Shown in pieces: positions 33,131 to 34,981 of a stretch of 34,981 nucleotides of DNA. Location of the stretch: the NCBI GenBank assembly GCA_040881945.1, contig JBBECF010000069.1:1-34981 (forward strand). Direction: 5' to 3'. The notes beneath the pieces are model-generated. The model saw only the letters and a list, made by a program, of their open reading frames with translations. It ran no database searches and was not told where the DNA came from. Both the position numbers and the translations under genes were made by a program. This DNA is from JBBECF01 sp040881945 (GTDB lineage Bacteria > Pseudomonadota > Alphaproteobacteria > Dongiales > Dongiaceae). Positions within the stretch are counted from its first letter, which is position 1, and each line of letters opens with the position of its first letter.

Positions 33131-34060
33131 TCATTCCCATTCGAGCTCGGCGAAGGCTGTGACGATGTTGCGGGCGTGATAGTCGTCGAACAGTAGCCAT
33201 TTGCCGCGCTCGGCGCGGCCGACGGTCTCGACCGCCGCTTCCATCCGCCCGCCCGCTGCCAGGGCGGCGCGGATCTCGTCGAGCAAGGCGCGCAGGTAGC
33301 GTTCCTGCGGGTCGAGCGCACCCGGCCAGTCCTCGGTCACCGCCCCGTGGCCGGGCACGACGCGCGCCGCCGCCGTCCGGCGGAGCGCCTCCGTCACCTC
33401 GAGCCAGCCCTTGAGGCTGCCGTCGATCACCGGGATGCGTTCGCGGAACAACAGGTCGCCGAGCCACAGGGTGCCGGTCGCCGTGTCCTGGACCGTGAGG
33501 TCGTTGTCGGTGTGCGCGGTCGGATGTGCGGTCAGGCGCAGCAGCCGGCCGCCGAGGTCGATCTCCAGGCGGTCGGCCACGGTTAGGGTCGGCGTCACGA
33601 CGCGCGTGCCGGCGGCGGCGCCGAGGCGCTCCGGCAGGGCGTCGAGGTAATAGGCGCCGCGCGCCGCCAGCGCGCCGGGCAGCCGCGCGTGCCCGACGAA
33701 GACCGGTGCATCGGCGACGAAGGCGGCGTTGCCGAAGATGTGGTCGGGGTGGACGTGGGTGTTGATGACGTAGCGGATCGGCAGGTCGCTGACCGCCCGG
33801 ACGGCGGCGCGCAGGCGCTCGCCAAGGGCGGCGCTGCCGCCGGTGTCGATGACGGCGACCGCGGCGCCGCCGACGACGAACCCGACATTGGCGATGCCGC
33901 CCAGATTTTCCACCGTCGCCTCGGTCTGCACGCCCTCGTGGACATAGACGCCGGGCGCGATCTCGCGCACCGGCAGCGGCGACGGCTCGGGCGCGCCGGC
34001 CGCGCCCGCGCCCAGGACCGCGAACAACACCAGCGCGGCGGCCGCCGTGGCCCTCGGCAT
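33131..34060 (-). CDS. Secreted metallo-beta-lactamase-fold protein (quinoprotein relay SoxH-like)
   Basis: Predicted exported zinc hydrolase, 309 residues. A signal peptide (about 1-22, MPRATAAAALVLFAVLGAGAAG) precedes the MBL fold. The zinc motif is THVHPDH, with further ligands in HPTAHTDNDLTV and VPGHG. The VHEGVQTEATVENLGGIANVGF opening (family signature) and the AELEWE ending match the quinoprotein relay system zinc metallohydrolase group related to SoxH, as I know it. Members are often linked to PQQ-dependent dehydrogenases; no such dehydrogenase is visible in this window. I chose ATG 34060 over 34159 because it begins the signal peptide. It lies 13 bases after the pentapeptide-repeat gene, so the two form an operon. 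Confidence 0.82.
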   Translation of the reverse strand: MPRATAAAALVLFAVLGAGAAGAPEPSPLPVREIAPGVYVHEGVQTEATVENLGGIANVGFVVGGAAVAVIDTGGSAALGERLRAAVRAVSDLPIRYVINTHVHPDHIFGNAAFVADAPVFVGHARLPGALAARGAYYLDALPERLGAAAGTRVVTPTLTVADRLEIDLGGRLLRLTAHPTAHTDNDLTVQDTATGTLWLGDLLFRERIPVIDGSLKGWLEVTEALRRTAAARVVPGHGAVTEDWPGALDPQERYLRALLDEIRAALAAGGRMEAAVETVGRAERGKWLLFDDYHARNIVTAFAELEWE

Positions 34061-34073
34061 GGCCGGTGCCCGA

Positions 34074-34841
34074 CTAATCGAACAGGGCCGAGCCGCGGTT
34101 GGTCGCGCTGTCGAGCCCGACCGCCGTGTCCAGGCCCGTGGCCCCGAGAAAGCGTGCATCCTGGATATCGGCCAAGGTGAAGTCCGCGCCGGCCAGGTCG
34201 GCGCCCGAGAAATCGGCGCCCGCCATCTCGGCCCGCAGCAAATTGGCCCCGGCGAGGTTGGCGCCCTGGAAATCGGCGAATTCCAGCATGCCGCGCGACA
34301 AATCGGCGCCCGCCAGGTTGGCGTTGCGCAGCCGCGCCTTGCGCAGCGACACCCGCATCAGGCCCATCGGCTGGTTGCGCATGTTCGCTCCCATGGCCGC
34401 GCCGGCCAAGTTCGCGCCTTCGAGGTCGGCGCCGTCGAGGTTGCTGACGAGCAGGGCGCCGGACAGGTCGGCGCCGCGCAGGCTGGCGTCGGCAAAGACG
34501 GTCGAGAAGGCGCTGATCTCGCGCATCGTGGCGCCGGACAGGTCGGCGCCGCGGAAAATGGCGAGGTCGAGATTGGCGCCGGACAGGTCGGCGCCGGCCA
34601 GGTTCGCCCCCTTCAAGCCCGCGCCCTGCAAATTGGCCCCCGTGAAGTCGATACCCGTAAGGTCCAGGCCGGACATATCCTTGCCGGCCAGATCGGCCGA
34701 GCCGGCGGCGGCCAGCGCCCGCACCTCGTCGGCGGAAAGCTCCGCCGCTGCGACCGGCGCGCCGGCCATGGCGGCGAACCCGAGCGCCAGCGCGGCGACC
34801 GCAAGGCGGCGCGGACGGCCCGATGGCGTTGCCGTTGTCAT
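34074..34841 (-). CDS. Secreted pentapeptide-repeat protein
   Basis: Exported right-handed quadrilateral beta-helix protein, 255 residues. A signal peptide (about 1-32, with the core LAVAALALGFAAMAG and APVAAA as cleavage region) is followed by a short linker and about 35 A(D/N)LxG-type pentapeptides from residue 45 to 235. The repeats are interrupted near residues 140-150 by NMRNQPMGLMRVS. The start at 34841 has AGGAG seven bases upstream (34849-34853); a longer frame to 34964 adds only Arg-rich residues. It is followed by the SoxH-like gene, so the two may act together in the periplasm (inference). The molecular role is unknown. Confidence 0.87.
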   Translation of the reverse strand: MTTATPSGRPRRLAVAALALGFAAMAGAPVAAAELSADEVRALAAAGSADLAGKDMSGLDLTGIDFTGANLQGAGLKGANLAGADLSGANLDLAIFRGADLSGATMREISAFSTVFADASLRGADLSGALLVSNLDGADLEGANLAGAAMGANMRNQPMGLMRVSLRKARLRNANLAGADLSRGMLEFADFQGANLAGANLLRAEMAGADFSGADLAGADFTLADIQDARFLGATGLDTAVGLDSATNRGSALFD

Positions 34842-34981
34842 TGTCGCACTCCTGCCGTCGATGTCGCGGTCCGGCGCCGTTGGCCGCGGCCGCCGGCGGC
34901 GATGGTAAGCGCGACGCCGCCGCCGAGTCGAGTGCGAACGACGGCGCGCGACGCCGCCTCCCACAGCCCGCGAACAGACGC

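Overview
The window is GC-rich DNA with tightly packed genes, and it reads as an alphaproteobacterial chromosome, most like Rhodospirillales-type lineages. The main evidence is two conserved neighbourhoods. The first is dapF-mtaB-ftsY divergent from ffh-rpsP-rimM. The second is a DUF1674 gene divergent from htpX-rsmB-rpe-heparinase, with purH further along. A 1608-residue NAD-glutamate dehydrogenase of the very large class fits the same assignment. This placement is inference from gene content and order, not from a phylogenetic marker. A 10-N gap at 10971-10980, flanked by long G and T runs, shows the sequence is a scaffolded draft.

Layout. 234-2685: a NUDIX hydrolase facing a DMT transporter and an FkbM methyltransferase, with a 150-bp MITE-like element between the convergent genes. 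2750-8511: protein targeting and translation genes (dapF, mtaB, ftsY on minus; ffh, rpsP, rimM on plus). The usual trmD-rplS continuation is missing. 8512-10110: an accessory patch with about 550 bases of gene-free, palindrome-rich DNA, a hicB antitoxin with a doubly frameshifted hicA toxin, and a low-GC HEPN-like gene. 10112-15736: SNase-like nuclease, DUF1674, the assembly gap, htpX, rsmB, rpe and heparinase II/III. 15878-19884: a polyprenyl-phosphate sugar-1-P transferase, an NDP-sugar reductase and a CapD/WbpM-type 4,6-dehydratase, which together look like a UDP-QuiNAc (or similar) synthesis and lipid-priming module. 19913-21499: purH. 21506-22262: a zeta-like kinase and a small overlapping partner. 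22451-25729: a complete cytochrome bd cluster, cydP-cydA-cydB-cydX-ybgE, including two small genes that are easy to miss. 25853-31995: a UMF1-type MFS transporter overlapping the large glutamate dehydrogenase. 32158-34841: a small membrane-anchored protein, a cold-shock protein with its own promoter and terminator, and a secreted metallo-beta-lactamase-fold protein with a secreted pentapeptide-repeat protein.

The most distinctive signal is the repeat load and how it meets genes. Short palindromes lie in frame inside at least three genes (rsmB, the sugar-1-P transferase, the CapD homologue). Two larger elements with terminal inverted repeats each contribute the TAG stop codon of the neighbouring gene. 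A twin hairpin with mutually complementary loops occurs between rpsP and rimM and again inside the second of these elements. The cyd cluster is bracketed by a direct duplication of the 3' end of the neighbouring MFS gene, so it looks like a discrete inserted or excisable islet.
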